From contig NZ_RCVR01000024.1 of NCBI RefSeq assembly GCF_016107305.1, positions 26,290-90,289 on the forward strand: a stretch of 64,000 nucleotides of DNA, read 5' to 3'. The position numbers were made by a program, and so were the translations under genes. Origin of the DNA: Roseomonas sp. KE2513. Its GTDB lineage: Bacteria > Pseudomonadota > Alphaproteobacteria > Acetobacterales > Acetobacteraceae. The notes beneath the pieces were generated by a model. That model saw only the letters and a program-made list of their open reading frames with translations, had not been told where the DNA came from and searched no databases. Below, in pieces: positions 51,818 to 60,106 of this stretch (positions are counted from its first letter, which is position 1; every line of letters begins with the position of its first letter).

Positions 51818-52423
51818 CTAGCGTGCGGTGGCGGCAAGCTGGGCGGGCGGCAGCGGGGCAAGCCCTTCCGCCGGCGCCTGCAGCGGCGGCGCGATACCGT
51901 CCGGAAGCGGGATCTCATGGGCGTTCAGCGTCATCGAAACCATGGTGTAGTAGCCGATGACGGCGGTCAGCTCGACGACGCCGCGCGCGCCCCAGCGCTG
52001 CTGCGCCTCCTCATAGACGGGCAGCGGCACCTGGCCGGAGAGCTGGAGATGCCTTGCAAACTCGTAGACCAGCGCCTCCTCTGCGTCATCAAAGCTGGGC
52101 GGTTCACCCGCTCGGATGGCATCGATTGCCTCGGGCGCGATGCCGGCCTCCGCCGCCGCGCGCGCGTGCACCCACCACTCCACCTGGCTCGACCAGCGCC
52201 TGCCCGTCACGATGATGGCAAGCTCGTTCAGCCGCCGCGGCAGCGAGGTGCCGAAGCGCAGGATCTCGCCGAGCCGCGACCAGCGGTCAGCGAGGTCGGC
52301 GTTGTGGATCACCGCGCGCAGCGGGCCGATGACCTGCCCGCGCGGGCCGGCGACCACGGCATCAAAAACGCGCCGCTGTTCGGGCGACAGTTCCTCGCCG
52401 GAGGGGAGGGGAATGCGGGCCAT
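51818..52423 (-). CDS. Carboxymuconolactone decarboxylase-family protein
   Basis: 201 residues. CMD/AhpD fold: RGQVIGPLRAVIHNADLADRWSRLGEILRFGTSLPRRLNELAIIVTG, EWWVHARAAAEAG. The CxxC pair of peroxidase-type AhpD proteins is absent. Longer than PcaC (about 130 aa) because of N- and C-terminal tails. Given pcaG, pcaH and pcaD in the same island it could supply the PcaC step, though that needs proof. 11 bases separate it from the CoA-transferase. Confidence 0.83.
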   Translation of the reverse strand: MARIPLPSGEELSPEQRRVFDAVVAGPRGQVIGPLRAVIHNADLADRWSRLGEILRFGTSLPRRLNELAIIVTGRRWSSQVEWWVHARAAAEAGIAPEAIDAIRAGEPPSFDDAEEALVYEFARHLQLSGQVPLPVYEEAQQRWGARGVVELTAVIGYYTMVSMTLNAHEIPLPDGIAPPLQAPAEGLAPLPPAQLAATAR

Positions 52424-52434
52424 GCGTCGGTTCC

Positions 52435-53673
52435 TCAGATCACGCCCTGCGCGGCAAGGCCCGCGACGGCTTCCTCGTCCATTCCCAGCTCCGCCAGCAC
52501 CTCCGCCGTGTGCTGCCCGAGGGTGGGCGGCGCGCGGTCGAAGCGCAACGCGGCCTCGGCGAAGCGAAGCGGGCTGACCACCTGGGGCACGGTGCCCGCG
52601 ACGGGGTGCGGCAGGTGCCGAAGCATCTCCCGGTGGCGCAGCTGCGGGTCCTCAAAGACCTCGGGGACCGAATTGATGGGCGCGCAGGGCACGCCCGCGG
52701 CATCCAGCGCAGCCATTAGCGGTGCGCGCTCGAACTCGCGGAAGCGCTCCGAGAGAAGCGGCGTGAGCACAGGGTTGTTGCGCACGCGTGCGGCATTGGT
52801 AGCGAAGCGCTCGTCCTCTGCCCAATCAGGCCGGCCGAGCGCGCCGCAAAGCTTCCGGAACTGCCCGTCATTGCCAACCGCGAGCACAAGTTGCCCGTCA
52901 GAACATGGAAACACGTCCTGCGGCTGAATATTGGGATGCCGATTGCCGCCCCGCTTCGGGGCACGGCCGGAGAGAAGCCAGTTCATCGACTGGTTCGCGA
53001 GGAACGCCGCGGACACGTCGAGCATCGCGAGGTCGATCGTATCGCCCGTCCCTGTCTGATCGCGGCGCGCGATCGCGGCGAGAACGGCCACGGCGGCGTA
53101 CATGCCGGTCATCAGGTCCACAATCGGCACGCCTACCTTCTGCGGGCCGCCACCGGGCGCATCGTCGCGCTCGCCCGTGATGCTCATCAGGCCGCCCATG
53201 GCTTGGATGGCGAAGTCGTAGGCCGCCTGATCGGCGCGCGGCCCGTCCTGTCCGAAGCCAGTCACGGAGCAGTAGACGAGGCGCGGGTTGAGCGCCCGAA
53301 GCGAGGCCGCGTCGAGGCCGTAGCGGGCGAGGGCACCCGCTTTGAAATTCTCGATCACGATGTCCGCGCCCTCTGCAAGGCGTCGGATCACGGCCTGTCC
53401 CTCCGGCTTGGCCATGTCCACCGTCACCGAGCGCTTGCCACGGTTGACGGCGAGGAAATACCCGGCATCGCGCGTCGCCTGGCCGGCAGCATCGGCAAGG
53501 AAGGGCGGACCCCAGCTGCGCGTATCGTCGCCAGCGCCGGGACGCTCCACCTTGATCACGTCGGCCCCAAGATCTGCAAGGACCTGCGTCGCCCAGGGCG
53601 CCGCCATGATGCGGCTGAGGTCGAGCACGCGGATATGGGATAGGGGGCCCTGGCGGGCGGGCATGTCAGTCAT
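52435..53673 (-). CDS. Family III CoA-transferase (CaiB/BaiF)
   Basis: 412 residues. Interlocked-dimer transferase: IRVLDLSRIMAAPWATQVLADLGADVIKVERPG, DTRSWGPPF, FLAVNRGKRSVTVDMAKPEGQ, VIENFKAGALARYGLD, and VPIVDLMTGMYAAVAV carrying the catalytic Asp. C-terminal AINSVPEVFEDPQLRHREM-type segment is typical. The ATG at 53673 lies 8 bases inside the 3' end of the GST gene; the extra upstream frame is discarded. Activates a carboxylic acid to its CoA thioester, ahead of the enoyl-CoA hydratase. Confidence 0.92.
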   Translation of the reverse strand: MTDMPARQGPLSHIRVLDLSRIMAAPWATQVLADLGADVIKVERPGAGDDTRSWGPPFLADAAGQATRDAGYFLAVNRGKRSVTVDMAKPEGQAVIRRLAEGADIVIENFKAGALARYGLDAASLRALNPRLVYCSVTGFGQDGPRADQAAYDFAIQAMGGLMSITGERDDAPGGGPQKVGVPIVDLMTGMYAAVAVLAAIARRDQTGTGDTIDLAMLDVSAAFLANQSMNWLLSGRAPKRGGNRHPNIQPQDVFPCSDGQLVLAVGNDGQFRKLCGALGRPDWAEDERFATNAARVRNNPVLTPLLSERFREFERAPLMAALDAAGVPCAPINSVPEVFEDPQLRHREMLRHLPHPVAGTVPQVVSPLRFAEAALRFDRAPPTLGQHTAEVLAELGMDEEAVAGLAAQGVI

Positions 53674-54277
53674 CGACGGCCTCCGTCGCGCGCGCCGAGG
53701 GGCGTGCTGAGAAGCCCGCGTGCCATCCGGCAAGGACTGGATGCCTGTCGCGCCAGGGCAGGTCGGGGAAGCGGAAGTCGAGATAGGAGAGGGCGCAACC
53801 AATGGCGATCTGGCCAATGCAGAGGGGTGTTTCCGCGAGCGAAGGCGCGTCACGCTCCAGATGGTCGAGCGTCGCGGCCGTCTTCGCGGCGAAGCTGTCG
53901 AGCCATTCTTGTGTGCGTGTCCCGGGCGGCTTGTCGCGCTCGTTCCGCCAAAGGATCAGGAGGTCCAGCAGGCCGTTGCCCAGCGCATGGCGTGTCATCG
54001 CCGTCCAGCGCGCGTCTCCCGCGGGCACCAGGCGACCGCCGCCCGCGAGGTCGTCTAGGTACTCGATGATCGTCAGGCTATCGAAGAGCACGCGTCCGTC
54101 GTCGAGCACGAGCGTCGGGATCTTGCTAAGTGGATTCTCCGGCGCGAGATCTGCGTTCAGCGTACCCATGCGGACAACCGTACGAACAGTCCGGATGCGG
54201 TCCGCAAGGCCGAGCTCATGGGCGGCCACCATCACCTTGCGCACGAAGGGTGAGCGCGGGGACCAGTGAAGCCTCAT
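53666..54277 (-). CDS. Glutathione S-transferase family protein
   Basis: 203 residues. Thioredoxin-like N-domain (LHWSPRSPFVRKVMVAAHELGL with Ser as the likely thiol-activating residue; KIPTLVLDDGRVLFDSLTIIEYLDD, the cis-Pro/SxxI site) and helical C-domain. A maleylacetoacetate-isomerase-like role in ring-cleavage pathways is possible. Overlaps the CoA-transferase start by 8 bases. An 84-base gap separates it from the GntR gene upstream. Confidence 0.9.
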   Translation of the reverse strand: MRLHWSPRSPFVRKVMVAAHELGLADRIRTVRTVVRMGTLNADLAPENPLSKIPTLVLDDGRVLFDSLTIIEYLDDLAGGGRLVPAGDARWTAMTRHALGNGLLDLLILWRNERDKPPGTRTQEWLDSFAAKTAATLDHLERDAPSLAETPLCIGQIAIGCALSYLDFRFPDLPWRDRHPVLAGWHAGFSARPSARATEAVDD

Positions 54278-54361
54278 GGATCGCTCCTCAATGACACGTT
54301 AGGCCAGTTCTATGGCCTTTATGAAGCGGCCCTCTCGCCGCGTCCACCCGCAAACGGCCTG

Positions 54362-55102
54362 TTACTTCAACTTGATGTCGATGCGGACCACGTCGCCACG
54401 ATAGATGCCATCCGCCACAAGCACGAGCGTGCCGTGCTGGTCCATCGCAGCGCGATGGACATGCGCGACAGGGGCGTTCAGTGGAAGGTGAAGGGCTTTC
54501 GCGCTCTCCACATCGGCCACGCCGATCGTCAGGGTCTGCCGCGCATCGGCAATCTGCACGCCCTTCAGCCCGGCCACGAGCCGCAGCGCCGTTTTGCTGC
54601 CGAGGTCCTCCGCACTGACGAGCTCGGAGAGGCGGGCGTCGAGATAGACGTCCGCCAGGAGGAAGGGCTGTCCATCGCGCCAGTGCCGGCGACGGATGTG
54701 CCGGTAGAGCGGTGCGGCCTCGCCGATGCTGTCCGGGATCGCGCCGCCGGGAATGTCTGCGGTGTCGGAGAGAATTTCGATCTCCGCGCCCTCCCTTGAA
54801 CGCAGCAGCCCGTTCCAGTCAGCCTCCACATCGCACCAGAGGCGTTCCACCGGTGCCTTGCGCACGAAGGTGCCCTTGGCCCGGAACCGCTCGATCAGGC
54901 CGTCCCGCTCCAGTTCGTCCAGGGCCTGCCGGATGGTGGCGCGGGCAACGCTGCACTCCGCCGCCAACTCGTCCACCGTTGGAATTTGTTGACCCAGCTT
55001 CCACGATCCCTGCTCGACGCGGCGGCGGAACAGTGTCGCGAGCTGGATGTAGCGCGGCACGGCACTCCGGCTGAAGTCCACCTTACCCTGCGGTGCACTC
55101 AC
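54362..55102 (-). CDS. GntR-family regulator, HutC/UTRA subfamily
   Basis: 246 residues. Winged HTH at about 15-80 (PRYIQLATLFRRRVEQGSWKLGQQIPTVDELAAECSVARATIRQALDEL) and a UTRA effector domain at about 95-240 (GEAAPLYRHIRRRHWRDGQPFLLADVYLD, VAHVHRAAMDQHGTLVLVADGIYRGDVVRI). UTRA proteins sense small carboxylates or sugar phosphates. GTG start with GGGAGGA. Embedded in the minus-strand island 36 bases after the hydroxyacid dehydrogenase; likely its local repressor. Confidence 0.92.
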   Translation of the reverse strand: MSAPQGKVDFSRSAVPRYIQLATLFRRRVEQGSWKLGQQIPTVDELAAECSVARATIRQALDELERDGLIERFRAKGTFVRKAPVERLWCDVEADWNGLLRSREGAEIEILSDTADIPGGAIPDSIGEAAPLYRHIRRRHWRDGQPFLLADVYLDARLSELVSAEDLGSKTALRLVAGLKGVQIADARQTLTIGVADVESAKALHLPLNAPVAHVHRAAMDQHGTLVLVADGIYRGDVVRIDIKLK

Positions 55103-55138
55103 GGCGCTTCCTCCCGGATGCGGGTGGTGACCACGGAT

Positions 55139-56053
55139 TCAGGCAGCAGCATCGAAGAAGGCCTCGCCCCGCCGGAAAGCATCAATGTCGCGCAGCATGC
55201 GCGCAATGATCGCCGCCCGTGTTTCGTCGGTCAGGGAGGCGTAGTGCGGCGCGAGCACCGCGTTTTCGAGCGCGACGAACCGCGGGTCCAGCGCGGGTTC
55301 GCTCGCGAAGACGTCCAGACCGGCGCCCGCGATCGTGCGGTCCTCCAGCGCGGCCAGCAGCGCGGCTTCGTCCACCACGGAACCGCGCGCGATGTTAACG
55401 AGGATGCCGCGCGGGCCGAGCGCCGCCAGGACCGCGGCGTCAACCATGTGCCGCGTCTCCTCGCCGCCCGGGCTCGCCAGGATCAGCACGTCCGAGCGCG
55501 CGGCCAGGGAGACAATATCGGCAACATAGGCCCAGGGCGCCTCCGGCTTCGGCCGCGGGCCGGTCCATGCCACGTCCATGCCGATACCGTCGGCGCGGCG
55601 CGCGATCGCGGTGCCAATCCGCCCGAGCGCGACGATCCCCGCAGCCTTGCCATGCAGTCCGATGCTCGGCGACATACGGCCACGAGACCAGCGACCGGCT
55701 CGCACGAAGCGATCGGCCTCGGCAATGCGACGCGACGCGGCGTACATGAGGCCGATAGCAAAATCGGCCACATCCTCCGTCAGCTCGTCCGGCGTGTGGC
55801 AGACAGCGATTCCCTTGCTGCGTGCAGCAGCGAGATCGATCTTGTCCAGGCCCACACCCATGGACGCGATAAGACGCAGCGAAGGAAAGGCCGACATCGT
55901 CGTGGCATCGGCACCGCTCATGCCGGAGGTGACCGCGATGCGAGCGCTGGCCGCCGCATCGCTGTCTCGCTCGACGAGAGAGTATTTCTCAGCCAGGGCG
56001 TCGCGTAGATCCTTAGGGATCGCCGTGAGCAGGAGCAGGGGTTCCAGGTTCAT
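55139..56053 (-). CDS. D-isomer-specific 2-hydroxyacid dehydrogenase
   Basis: 304 residues. Rossmann NAD domain: GKAAGIVALGRIGTAIARRADGIGMDVAWTG (GxGxxG is AxGRIG here), PGGEETRHMVDA, GILVNIARGSVVDEAALL (Arg), DVFASEP (Asp/Glu) and NAVLAPHYASLTDETR (catalytic His). Reduces a 2-oxo acid or glyoxylate. ATG overlaps the stop of the fumarase beta-like gene (ATGA). The product of the upstream hydratase may be its substrate. Confidence 0.9.
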   Translation of the reverse strand: MNLEPLLLLTAIPKDLRDALAEKYSLVERDSDAAASARIAVTSGMSGADATTMSAFPSLRLIASMGVGLDKIDLAAARSKGIAVCHTPDELTEDVADFAIGLMYAASRRIAEADRFVRAGRWSRGRMSPSIGLHGKAAGIVALGRIGTAIARRADGIGMDVAWTGPRPKPEAPWAYVADIVSLAARSDVLILASPGGEETRHMVDAAVLAALGPRGILVNIARGSVVDEAALLAALEDRTIAGAGLDVFASEPALDPRFVALENAVLAPHYASLTDETRAAIIARMLRDIDAFRRGEAFFDAAA

Positions 56054-56700
56054 CGCGTATGCTCCGCTTCGCCGCGTGCCCGGCCGAGTTCCGCCATGAT
56101 CGCGGGCATGCGATCGGCCGCGGCCTGGCTGAGATCGCCATAGAGGCTGTTGCCATGGGCGTCGATCCCCACGGTAACCGGACCCAGGGCCTCCACGCGC
56201 AGCGTAACGAGGCGGTAGTGGGAGACGAGGTCGTTCCAATGCACGGAGACGACCTCCCGGATAGCGTCCGAGAGCAGTGGCGCGCCGCCGCCGACGAAAG
56301 AGAAGTAGACACAGCCGACCTCCCGCATCGCTTCCACGCAGGCAGCGTCTAAGCCGCCCTTGCCGCCGACGGCAGTGAGGCCGAAGCCGCGTATGAGGCC
56401 GGGCATCAGCGCGTTGAAGCGCGTGCTCGTCGTAGGGTTCATGTAAAGCACCTCGAAGCCTTCCCCAGGTGCCTCGCGTGAGTAGCTACCGAGATGAAAC
56501 AGGCCAACACCGTCCAGCGCGCGCGGCAGCTGGCGCCGCCCCTCCACGCATTCGGCCAGGCGCTGGCAAGTCGGCAGGCCCGCCGTGATGACGAGCTCGC
56601 CGTCCAACAGCACCATGTCACCCGCGCGCAGCGAGAGCGCGTCCTCGCGCGAGAGCGGCATCGGCAGCCGGCGGATGTCCTCCATGGCGGGCGCGCTCAC
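56050..56700 (-). CDS. Class I fumarase/tartrate dehydratase beta-like subunit
   Basis: 216 residues. C-terminal domain family of class I fumarases: LSLRAGDMVLLDGELVITAGLPTCQRL, GVGLFHLGSYSREAPGEGFEVLYMNPTTSTRFNALMPGLIRGFGLTAVGGKGGLDAACVEAM, CVYFSFVGGGAPLLSDAI. Substrate-binding half that pairs with the alpha-like subunit next door. GTG overlaps the alpha stop (GTGA), and its stop overlaps the next start. Fumarate, tartrate or a related hydroxy acid may be the substrate. Confidence 0.9.
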   Translation of the reverse strand: MSAPAMEDIRRLPMPLSREDALSLRAGDMVLLDGELVITAGLPTCQRLAECVEGRRQLPRALDGVGLFHLGSYSREAPGEGFEVLYMNPTTSTRFNALMPGLIRGFGLTAVGGKGGLDAACVEAMREVGCVYFSFVGGGAPLLSDAIREVVSVHWNDLVSHYRLVTLRVEALGPVTVGIDAHGNSLYGDLSQAAADRMPAIMAELGRARGEAEHTR

Positions 56701-57566
56701 TCGATGCGCTCCAGCCGCCCATCCTCGTAGAGCCTGGCGCGGGTGCGGCGGTTGATCCAGCAGTTGAAGGCAACCGCGACGGGCGTGAAGCCGTGGCCGG
56801 CACAGTACTCGATGTGCACGCCGAGCGCCGTCGTATCGCCGCCCGTGCCCATCGGCCCGAAGCCAGTGGCGTTCACGGCCTTCAGCAGGCGCTCCTCCAT
56901 GGCGGCGAGGATCGGTTCCGGGTTGACAGTACCGTAGGGCCGCAGCGTCGCTTTCGCCGCCATCTTCGCGCAATGGTCGAAGGACCCGCCGATGCCGACG
57001 CCGATATTCACGGGCGGGCAGTGCTGCGATCCGGCCTTGAGAACGCACTCCATCACGTACCGCTCGATCTGCTCTAGCGAGGGGAAGGTGAAGATTTCGA
57101 GCGCCGCCCAGCGGCCGGAGCCGAGCGCCTTAGGCTGGCAGATGATGTCCACATGGTCCGCGCCGTCCACGATATCCCAGGTCACCAGCGGCATGTCCTT
57201 GCCCTGATAGCCGCGCTCGTTGGTTAGCGGGTTGGTCACGTGCTTCAGCAGCGGCGGATTGGTCGTGGCGACCAGATCCTCGAACCCGTCCACGATCGCA
57301 CGGCGGATGTCGCCTTCGAGCCGTACCCCGGTGCCCACGGCAATGGTATAGGTGGGAACCCCCGAATCCGAGCAGACGAGCCGGTCCTGCGTCTCCGCCA
57401 TCTCGGCGCTGCGCAGGAGGATGCCGAGCGTGCGCTGCGCCACGACGTTCGTCTCGGCCTCGCGCGCGCGGCGCAGCGCCTCGAGCGTGTCGTCCGGCAC
57501 CTTGCGGAGCGACCACTCGTAGAGCTGCGCCGTGCTCCGTTTCATCATGTCATAGGTGATGGGCAA
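56697..57566 (-). CDS. Class I fumarase/tartrate dehydratase alpha-like subunit (Fe-S)
   Basis: About 289 residues from a TTG at 57566 that has GGAAG seven bases ahead; a TTG at 57602 overlapping the dioxygenase stop is the alternative. Hydro-lyase with a 4Fe-4S cluster: cysteines in DRLVCSDSGVPTY, SFDHCAKMAAKATL and HIEYCAGHGFTPVAVAF. Typical motifs NPPLLKHVTNPLTNERGYQGKDMPLVTWDIV and GIGGSFDHCAK. Oxygen-sensitive. Adding or removing water in a pathway with protocatechuate dioxygenase would be unusual. Confidence 0.92.
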   Translation of the reverse strand: MPITYDMMKRSTAQLYEWSLRKVPDDTLEALRRAREAETNVVAQRTLGILLRSAEMAETQDRLVCSDSGVPTYTIAVGTGVRLEGDIRRAIVDGFEDLVATTNPPLLKHVTNPLTNERGYQGKDMPLVTWDIVDGADHVDIICQPKALGSGRWAALEIFTFPSLEQIERYVMECVLKAGSQHCPPVNIGVGIGGSFDHCAKMAAKATLRPYGTVNPEPILAAMEERLLKAVNATGFGPMGTGGDTTALGVHIEYCAGHGFTPVAVAFNCWINRRTRARLYEDGRLERIE

Positions 57567-57598
57567 GTCGGTGCTTCCGGAAAGAGGCCAGCCCCTCT

Positions 57599-58204
57599 TC
57601 AATCGTCGAAGAAGGGCGTTTCCTCCGCTGGGTCGCCGCGGAGGCGGATATCGAAACGGAACACGCGCAACCCTCCCTCGTGGCCGGCCGGCTTCGCGAC
57701 GAGATGCGCGCGGCGGCTTCGCGGTACGAGGTTCAGCACGGGGTCGGTCGAGTTCTCGCTGGGGAAGTCAGGAAAGAACAGCGTGGCCAGCACACGGCGC
57801 ATCAGCCCGGCGCCCATGACAGTCAGGTTGACGTGCGGCGCGCGGCTACCGGCAGGATCGTCGTAGCCTCCCGGCAGCAGCGTGCGGAACTCGAAGGCAC
57901 CCGCCTCATCCGTCCAGGCACGGCCCCAGCCGAGGAAGTCGGGATCAGCGAAGTGCCGCTCCGGGTCCAGCGGATGGTTGAAGCGGCCTCCTGCGTCCGC
58001 CTGCCAAGCCTCAAGGATGGCGTTCACGCAGGGCGCGCCGCCCTCCCGCGTCACCTGCCCGCGCAGGAGGATCGTCTCGCCGCGCGTGCTCGGCGGCGCC
58101 TCCGCGTTCACGCGGGTGAGGTCGTTGTCGCCCTCGTTGAAGAAGGTGCGGGGAAAGAAGGGCCCGATCGTGTGCTGCGAACTGGGCAGCAGGGTTTCGG
58201 TCAT
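57599..58204 (-). CDS. pcaG: Protocatechuate 3,4-dioxygenase alpha subunit
   Basis: 201 residues. SSQHTIGPFFPRTFF, LRGQVTREGGAPCVNAILEAWQADAGGRFNHP, DEAGAFEFRTLLPG, PHVNLTVMGAGLMRRVLATLFFP. Intradiol ring-cleavage non-catalytic alpha chain that shapes the active site; it has Phe (GRFNHP) where the beta chain has the iron Tyr. ATG at 58204 shares one base with the beta stop (TGATG). Forms the heteromer with PcaH. Confidence 0.92.
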   Translation of the reverse strand: MTETLLPSSQHTIGPFFPRTFFNEGDNDLTRVNAEAPPSTRGETILLRGQVTREGGAPCVNAILEAWQADAGGRFNHPLDPERHFADPDFLGWGRAWTDEAGAFEFRTLLPGGYDDPAGSRAPHVNLTVMGAGLMRRVLATLFFPDFPSENSTDPVLNLVPRSRRAHLVAKPAGHEGGLRVFRFDIRLRGDPAEETPFFDD

Positions 58205-58932
58205 CACGGCGCCTCCGGCGTCGCATGGCGCCCGCGCAGGACAATATCGTGTGTGAAAGCGATCCAGCCGTCTCCGACCTCCGCCGGGTGCGTTTGGCGC
58301 GCGATCAGCCGGCCGCGCGCGGCGGGGTCGGGAAGGGAGTTGAGGATACGATCCCACTCGTTCATCGGATCGCCCGGGAAGTACATCTGGGTCACCAAGC
58401 GCGACAGCGAGGAGGGACCGAGCACGGAGAAGTGCACGTGCGGCGGCCGCCACCAGGTGTCCTTCACCGGCACCGGATAGGCCCCGGGCTTGATCGTGAA
58501 GAAGGCGTAGCGCCCCTCCTCGTCGGTCCGTACGCGGCCGTTGCCGATGAAGTTCGGGTCCAGCGGGGCGTCGCGCTGGTCGATGGGGTGGAAGTAGCGG
58601 CCCGCGGCGTTCGCCTGCCAGAGTTCCACCACCCCCCCACGCACGGGCCTTCCGTCCTCGTCGAGGATGCGGCCGGACATGTGCGTGAGCTGACCCATGG
58701 CGATCCGACCGGGCGCGAGAACGGCCAGGTTGCTCTCGTCGCAAGGCAGCTTGCGCCACAGATCCATTGGGCCGGTCGCTTCTGTCCGCGTCACCGGGCG
58801 GCGCAGCAAGGGCTGGGCCGGGGTATGCGTCCAGGTATTTGGATAGCCCGGCACCGGCACCTCTGGCTCGATCCCCGGCGGGAAGGGATCGAAGCGGTTC
58901 GGCGGCAGGTCCACCGGAAGGTTGGTGTCCAT
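58204..58932 (-). CDS. pcaH: Protocatechuate 3,4-dioxygenase beta subunit
   Basis: 242 residues. Iron(III) intradiol dioxygenase. The ligands are visible: Tyr in ANAAGRYFHP, Tyr in IKPGAYPVP, and His-His in WWRPPHVHFSV. Also GRILDEDGRPVRGGVVELWQANAAG and TQMYFPGDPMNEWDRIL. Cleaves protocatechuate to 3-carboxy-cis,cis-muconate; gallate is a conceivable alternative. Starts 8 bases after the upstream Bug gene. pcaB is not in the window and pcaD is on the opposite strand. Confidence 0.93.
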   Translation of the reverse strand: MDTNLPVDLPPNRFDPFPPGIEPEVPVPGYPNTWTHTPAQPLLRRPVTRTEATGPMDLWRKLPCDESNLAVLAPGRIAMGQLTHMSGRILDEDGRPVRGGVVELWQANAAGRYFHPIDQRDAPLDPNFIGNGRVRTDEEGRYAFFTIKPGAYPVPVKDTWWRPPHVHFSVLGPSSLSRLVTQMYFPGDPMNEWDRILNSLPDPAARGRLIARQTHPAEVGDGWIAFTHDIVLRGRHATPEAP

Positions 58933-58940
58933 GCCGTGCC

Positions 58941-59918
58941 TCAATCGTCCGGGCGGAAACCGGAGGCGGCCACGATCGGACCCCAGACCTCGATCTCGCG
59001 CGCGATGCGTTCCCGGAAGGCGGCCGGCTCCATCACCTGCGGCATGATGTCGATGCGCGTCAGCGCATCCTTGATCTCGGACGTGGCGGCGGCGGTGACG
59101 ATCGCCTCGTGCAGCGCCGAGATGGTGGCGGGCGAGGCGCCCGCGGGAAGCACGGCTCCGTACCACTCCTCATGCGTCAGGTCAGGAAAGCCGGACTCCG
59201 CGAAGGTGGGAACGTCGTCCAGTCGCGGCAGGCGCTGGGGCGAGGAGATGGCGAGGAGCCGCGCCTCGCCGGCGCGATGGAACGCGGTCAACTCACCGAG
59301 CGGCAGGATCACCGCCTGCACCGTTCCCGCTAGCAGGTCCGCCGCGGCCGGGGCGGAGCCACGATAAGGAATGTGGTTCATCGAAAGCCCGGCCATCCGG
59401 CCAAGCTCCGTGCCGATGAAATGCGGCATGGAACCGGGTACGGGCGAAGCCCAGTCCACGGTGGGCCGCGTCTTGCCCCAGGCCACGAACTCGGCGACGC
59501 TCTTGGCCGGGTGCCGCGCCGCGACCGCGAGGCCGAAGGGAAAGATGCAGAGCGGCGAAACCGGGCTGAAATCCTTTAGCGGATCGTAGCGCAGCCGCCG
59601 CGCATAGAGGTGCGGGTAGATGGTCAGCATGGAGGCGGGTGTCACGACGAAGGCCGAGCCATCAGCCGGTAGCGGCTTCAGCACGTCGAGTGCGAGGCGG
59701 CCGCCGGCACCGGGGCGGTTGTCCACCACCATCTGCCCGCCACCGGTGGCGCGCAGCCGCTCCACGTAGAGGCGCGTGACGCTGTCGGCGGTGCCGCCCG
59801 GCGGGAAGCCGACGATGGCGCGACCTGTCCGGGCGTTCTGGGCCAGCACCGGGCGCGTGGCCAGTGCCACCCCGCCGAGGGCGGCGAGCGCCGCGCGCCG
59901 TCCGATCTCTCCGTGCAT
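58941..59918 (-). CDS. Bug/TctC-family periplasmic solute-binding protein
   Basis: 325 residues. Signal MHGEIGRRAALAALGGVALATRPVLAQ. Bug motifs GRAIVGFPPGGTADSVTR, VDNRPGAGGRLALDVLKPLPADGSAFVV, ASPVPGSMPHFIGTELGRM, IPYRGSAPAAADLLAG, RLDDVPTFAESGFPDLTHEEWYGAVLPAGASP. Head gene of the long minus-strand island, so its ligand is probably an aromatic acid or a ring-cleavage product. Divergent from the hydrolase/Bug/PcaD set across an operator-rich gap. Confidence 0.92.
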   Translation of the reverse strand: MHGEIGRRAALAALGGVALATRPVLAQNARTGRAIVGFPPGGTADSVTRLYVERLRATGGGQMVVDNRPGAGGRLALDVLKPLPADGSAFVVTPASMLTIYPHLYARRLRYDPLKDFSPVSPLCIFPFGLAVAARHPAKSVAEFVAWGKTRPTVDWASPVPGSMPHFIGTELGRMAGLSMNHIPYRGSAPAAADLLAGTVQAVILPLGELTAFHRAGEARLLAISSPQRLPRLDDVPTFAESGFPDLTHEEWYGAVLPAGASPATISALHEAIVTAAATSEIKDALTRIDIMPQVMEPAAFRERIAREIEVWGPIVAASGFRPDD

Positions 59919-59990
59919 CGCCTTGTTCTTCCCCCCGTTCGACGCTGTTAAGCCCGTTGGTGACCTGGGCCTGCCTCTGCGGCTTCTGAC

Positions 59991-60055
59991 CCTATCATTC
60001 CCACGATAGGCTGGCAGTTGGAGGAGCTAAGTGTCAATAGGATGACCTTTTGACA
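59991..60055. promoter_or_regulatory. Two inverted repeats in the divergent promoter region
   Basis: CCTATC-N8-GATAGG (59991-60010) and TGTCAA-N12-TTGACA (60032-60055) lie back to back between the minus-strand Bug gene and the plus-strand hydrolase. The TTGACA could also be a -35 element for the plus genes, in which case a regulator bound there would block it. Candidate binders are the local GntR/UTRA protein or a regulator outside the window. Confidence 0.5.
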
Positions 60056-60106
60056 GTAGGTATTCCGTCTGGCACGGTTTGCCGCGATCAGGTGGGGGAG
60101 CGATCT

